15,817 bases of DNA from Nocardioidaceae bacterium. Its GTDB lineage: Bacteria > Actinomycetota > Actinomycetes > Propionibacteriales > Nocardioidaceae. The notes below the pieces were generated by a model. The model did not search any database and was not told the origin of the DNA. It saw nothing but the letters and a program-made list of their open reading frames with translations. The stretch lies in NCBI GenBank assembly GCA_025966335.1, contig JAICRS010000046.1:1-15817 (forward strand). The letters are read 5' to 3'. A program made the translations under genes and the position numbers. Numbering within the stretch: the first letter of the stretch is position 1; the number at the start of each line of letters is the position of its first letter. This document shows, in pieces, positions 13,527-15,817 of this stretch.

Positions 13527-13691
13527 GAAGGACCCGCCGCTGTCGGCCTCCTGGACGAGGTACGCCGGAGGCCGGAAAGGTGCGCCGTACTTCTCGGCCT
13601 TCTCGACGAGGTACGCCGGAGGCTGGAAACGAGCGCTGCACTCCTTGGCCAGCTCACGTGCCCGGGCAACGAAATCGGGCAGCCCGTGCTC
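13527..13691 (-). pseudogene. Decayed 3' end of a FadB-like 3-hydroxyacyl-CoA dehydrogenase gene
   Basis: The minus strand reads EHGLPDFVARARELAKECSA, then RFQPPAYLVEKAEKYGAP, then FRPPAYLVQEADSGGSF. The pattern FVARARELAxxYGxRFxPPAxLVExAxxGGSF closes the C-terminus of bifunctional enoyl-CoA hydratase/3-hydroxyacyl-CoA dehydrogenases of beta-oxidation (family recalled, not searched). The copy is broken: nothing recognisable precedes GLPDF (the frame is open back to a TGA at 13794-13796), the usual stop after GGSFY is missing so the frame runs on to 13431, and a 51-bp tandem duplication repeats the FxPPAYLV segment. No start codon or ribosome-binding site fits. I take it as a relic. Confidence 0.6.
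13543..13646. repeat. 51-bp tandem duplication
   Basis: Two units start at 13543 and 13594, with the core GACGAGGTACGCCGGAGG identical in both and most flanking bases matching; a few bases of a third begin at 13645. The period is 51 bp, or 17 codons, so it is in frame with the FadB-like relic on the minus strand. Confidence 0.8.
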
Positions 13692-13838
13692 GGCCCGCGA
13701 CCGAAGCGGGCGACCCAGGGCGGCGATCAGCGGGGCGGGCCACCGCCGCCCTTCGTGGGCCTTGAGCGGGTGTCCGCTGTCAGGACGCCACCATCAGTTC
13801 GAGCAGTGCCAACCGTGTTCTCGCTGCCAGCTGCGGGC

Positions 13839-14441
13839 TCAGTACACCGCGTTGAGCATGGCGTATCCCAGGGTCAGCACGCCGGTGGCCGCGACGGCGC
13901 TGGCCACCACGCGTGCCGCGGCAGCAAGAGTGCCGAGCCGCACGGCCGTGACCCCGACCAGCACGGCGCCCGCCACCAGGCACAAGCTCCAGTAGACAGG
14001 GCTGGTGCTGTCGCTGACGACGGTCAAACCATAGATCCCGTCCGCGACCAGCACGCCCGCGAGCGCGCCCGCGCCGAGCGCGGCATGGACGGTGTTCCGG
14101 CCCACGACCGCGGCAGCCGCGGCGCCGAGGAACGGGCCGGCGATGACGCCGACGACACTCCAGAACACCGGGTTGTAGGTGAGCCCGCGCACCTCGGAGG
14201 CGATCGTGTAGCCCAGCACCAGGCTCACGAACGAGGCCACCCCGAGCGCCGCGCCCCAGGTCAGCGACGGCCGCGCCGCGGCGACGAGCAGGGCCATCGG
14301 CACCGTCCAACCGGACGGTGAGTTGGCGAACGACTCCAGCGCGTCCGGCAGAACGCCCTGGGCCCACGAGGTCAGGCCGCCGAGCAGCAGGCTGGCGGCG
14401 ACGACGGCCAGGGTGGACAAGAAGGTGCGGTCGATGTTCAT
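13839..14441 (-). CDS. DUF6518 family membrane protein
   Basis: 200 aa from ATG 14441; a GTG at 14477 would add 12 residues (MEKLSASADDGT) and lacks a ribosome-binding site. The sequence is almost all membrane helices, about six: LAVVAASLLLGGLTSWAQGVL near the start, WTVPMALLVAAA, WGAALGVASFVSLVLGYTIASEVRG, FWSVVGVIAGPFLGAAAAAV, ALGAGALAGVLVADGIYGL, then two at the end. The G-LTS-AQ-LP opening, GY(T/Y)xxSExRG and the VGGPxFGAA-like segment match the DUF6518 family of actinobacterial integral membrane proteins of unknown function. GGA five to six bases before the ATG is a weak ribosome-binding site; GACGAT six bases before it could be a -10. It appears intact although its neighbour to the left is a relic. 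Confidence 0.82.
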   Translation of the reverse strand: MNIDRTFLSTLAVVAASLLLGGLTSWAQGVLPDALESFANSPSGWTVPMALLVAAARPSLTWGAALGVASFVSLVLGYTIASEVRGLTYNPVFWSVVGVIAGPFLGAAAAAVVGRNTVHAALGAGALAGVLVADGIYGLTVVSDSTSPVYWSLCLVAGAVLVGVTAVRLGTLAAAARVVASAVAATGVLTLGYAMLNAVY

Positions 14442-14639
14442 GGTTCCATCGTCGGCGGACGCGGAGAGCTTTTCCACCGGGTCCGGCCACAGGCGGTACC
14501 TGCGTCCTGGAGTCGGTTCGAGCGCAGGAGGGAACCATCCGACGCGGCGAACGATCGAACCCGCACGTGTTGCGGCTCACTCTCTGCCGCATCGCAAACT
14601 GGTGAGATGCCGTGGCACGACCGCCACGTGTCCCGATTC

Positions 14640-14657
14640 GCCCGGTGACAACCGGGC
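14640..14657 (-). terminator. Hairpin after the DUF4287 gene
   Basis: GCCCGGT (14640-14646) pairs perfectly with ACCGGGC (14651-14657) around a 4-nt loop, starting 9 bp beyond the DUF4287 stop. No T-run follows. Many actinobacterial terminators lack one. Confidence 0.5.
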
Positions 14658-14665
14658 CCCAACCG

Positions 14666-14950
14666 TCAGTGCTTGCTGGCTTTTCCGTCGAGCCACAGCG
14701 TGTCGGACGCATCGCGGTGGCTCCCAGTCGAACCGACGTGCTTGCCACTGATTTGCGGCCCGTGCTTGATCACGTGCACCAACGCCAGGGCGTGACCGTG
14801 CCCGAGGCCGTGCGCCGTCTTCAACCACGTCGCGATCTCGCCAGATTTGGTGCCCTCGTCGAAACCGTGGGCGTGCGCCTGGTCAATGAGTTGCCGCGGG
14901 GTGAGCCCTGTCTTCTCCTCGATGTTGTCCAAGTAGGCCTGGAACGACAT
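14666..14950 (-). CDS. DUF4287 domain-containing protein
   Basis: 94 aa; ATG 14950 follows GAGGAG at a 6-nt gap, a strong ribosome-binding site. The sequence MSFQAYLDNIEEKTGLTPRQ, then GEIATWLKTAHGLGHGHALALVHVIKHG, fits DUF4287, a small helical domain common in soil bacteria. It resembles the DNA- or protein-binding helical folds found beside DUF1801/DUF5655 domains. The function is unknown. The C-terminus (KHVGSTGSHRDASDTLWLDGKASKH) is the family's usual short tail. The 250 bp upstream (14951-15197) shows no gene, only a GGGC/GCCC hairpin near 14981, and looks less GC-rich than the rest of the window. Confidence 0.87.
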   Translation of the reverse strand: MSFQAYLDNIEEKTGLTPRQLIDQAHAHGFDEGTKSGEIATWLKTAHGLGHGHALALVHVIKHGPQISGKHVGSTGSHRDASDTLWLDGKASKH

Positions 14951-15197
14951 GACATGCTCCTCTCATGGCGGGCCGGTAGCCCGCTCATCATCATCGCAGC
15001 GATAGACCGAGACCAGCGCCAGAACTAATCGGCGAGCACAAGCGACGAGAGCACGCGCACGTGGGCACAACTAGCCTTTACCTATCGGCGGCAGATGCGG
15101 ACGTTCACGAACACCTAGCGGCCCTGCCCAATCTCAGTTCCTTGATCATCGCTGGATCCGCAATCCTCCGATTCCTAGCATTACGCGGCGACCCGGT

Positions 15198-15543
15198 TCA
15201 GCGCCCTATCTCGCGCGGATACGACAGAACGTGGCTCTGGACCAACGGACGTGCCACCAGAATGCGGACCTCCTCGTCCGAGATCTCAGAGGCGTCGTAA
15301 TCGATGTACCAGCCCCACATGATCTCGCCGCCGATCGAGCACCGTTGCTTGCGCGGCTCATCCTCCGGCGCTCCGATTTCGAGGGGCGTACCTGCGGATC
15401 ACGATGCGCCCCTCGTCGGCCCGCGATGGCAGAAGCACCTCGGCGCGGAACGAACCGTCCTTCGCTTGGTAGTGGGTGGTTTCGATCGACCGGGCCTGCG
15501 GCATGACCGAGTAGAGGCCCTGGTCTATCTCCTCCCGACGCAA
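15198..15543 (-). pseudogene. Frameshifted hypothetical gene
   Basis: Two adjacent minus-strand frames each look coding and join into one protein. Frame A (TTG 15543 or ATG 15504 to a stop at 15358-15360) contains LYSVMPQARSIETTHYQAKD, then GSFRAEVLLPSRADEGRIVI and RRY. Frame B (open 15201-15398, stop at 15198-15200) continues as TPLEIGAPEDEPRKQRCSIG, then GEIMWGWYIDYDASEISDEE and VRILVARPLVQSHVLSYPRE. The switch lies around 15386-15393, where TAC-GCC and T-ACG-CCC overlap; a lost pair of bases or a sequencing error would explain it. The joined product would be about 114 aa, soluble and acidic in its second half. I do not recognise the family. No good start is visible. Confidence 0.5.
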
Positions 15544-15571
15544 CGGTCGTCCAGGGGGCCGTCGAAGCGTG

Positions 15572-15817
15572 TCAACGCTGGCTCCGTGTTCTCACAGATA
15601 CTGAGGGTACGGGCAGTAACCGGACGAGGCTTGCGTCATTGTGCGTTCCAGCCAGCGGATCGGCGGTGCTGCGCACGCCCCTGTCGTCGGCAATGTCGCC
15701 CGGGACACGAGGGCGGTTCGGCCGCGATGACTGCACGTTCACCACGTGGCCTGCGCTCGTGCGCAGGAAGAAGCGGCGGACGCCCCAGTCCTCGTCCTGC
15801 AAGCGATGCACGATCTC
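15572..15817 (-). CDS. VOC/glyoxalase-superfamily protein, C-terminal part (partial)
   Basis: The frame is open to the right edge and starts EIVHRLQDEDWGVRRFFLRT, then SAGHVVNVQSS. This is the closing strand pair of VOC-fold proteins (pattern DxxWGxRxFxxxDPxGNxVxxxxH), in which a Glu or Gln near the end usually binds metal; here the region is atypical (TSAGHVVNV instead of DPDGNVVNV). VOC proteins include glyoxalase I, dioxygenases and antibiotic-binding resistance proteins; which kind cannot be told. After the domain about 47 extra residues run to the TGA at 15572-15574, with no family likeness, so the normal stop may be lost. The next relic starts 28 bp downstream. Confidence 0.6.
   Translation of the reverse strand, partial: EIVHRLQDEDWGVRRFFLRTSAGHVVNVQSSRPNRPRVPGDIADDRGVRSTADPLAGTHNDASLVRLLPVPSVSVRTRSQR

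Noticed and set aside
13249..14321. Plus-strand ORFs of 248 and 266 aa over the relic and DUF6518 region
   Set aside because: Only the 51-bp duplication gives them apparent repeats; their right halves are antisense to a clear membrane protein, and they lack family likeness.
14495..14535. tRNA-like T-arm (GGTTCGAGC)
   Set aside because: Only a CCTGCG/CGCAGG hairpin surrounds it; no acceptor, D or anticodon arms can be formed.
15061..15300. 79-aa plus-strand ORF
   Set aside because: No ribosome-binding site or recognisable domain, and its second half is antisense to the better-supported frameshifted gene.

Overview
The window is very GC-rich, densely coded DNA from an actinobacterium. A Nocardioides-like member of the Propionibacteriales is my best guess, by inference from family content only. 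Supporting signs are heavy GC bias at third codon positions, several families largely confined to Actinobacteria (DUF5926 with an SEC-C motif, DUF6518, the ARAG-type Fpg/Nei glycosylase) and many genes with a -10-like hexamer only 6-7 nt before the start codon, which suggests leaderless mRNAs. I saw no rRNA, tRNA, CRISPR array or intact insertion sequence.

Layout. Positions 1-2488 (+) hold the tail of an upstream gene, a degenerate sulfotransferase-like protein and an intact-looking sulfotransferase. The first two junctions are coupled by GTGA overlaps. An EcsC-family gene (2449-3129, -) converges on them with a 40-bp overlap. Then comes aat (3202-3873, +), an unusual inverted array of about nine 22-nt repeats (3870-4087), and a single-domain rhodanese gene (4138-4479, -). 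Positions 4584-7675 (+) form a copper-resistance unit: a promoter with a perfect CsoR-like palindrome, a P1B copper ATPase with YHS and heavy-metal-binding N-terminal domains, and a DUF305 lipoprotein. On the other strand lies an Fpg/Nei glycosylase (7691-8557), divergent from a small conserved hypothetical gene (8632-8904). Two tiny membrane-peptide ORFs (8923-9113, -) share an operator-rich divergent region with an AAA ATPase (9211-10404). GDPD, a GHKL anti-sigma-type ATPase and a DUF5926/SEC-C protein follow, ending at a strong terminator (12826-12868).

From 12869 to the right edge the DNA changes character: coding density falls and broken genes appear. It contains a chain of stable hairpins that looks like a structured RNA (12904-13075), short tandem and inverted repeats, a decayed 3' end of a FadB-like 3-hydroxyacyl-CoA dehydrogenase carrying a 51-bp in-frame tandem duplication, intact DUF6518 membrane protein and DUF4287 genes, an apparently frameshifted hypothetical gene (15198-15543, -), and the C-terminal end of a VOC/glyoxalase-type gene at the right edge. 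This reads as an accessory or decaying region beside a conserved core segment.

The best candidates for something undescribed are the two-armed 22-nt repeat array at 3870-4087 and the structured RNA-like locus at 12904-13075.
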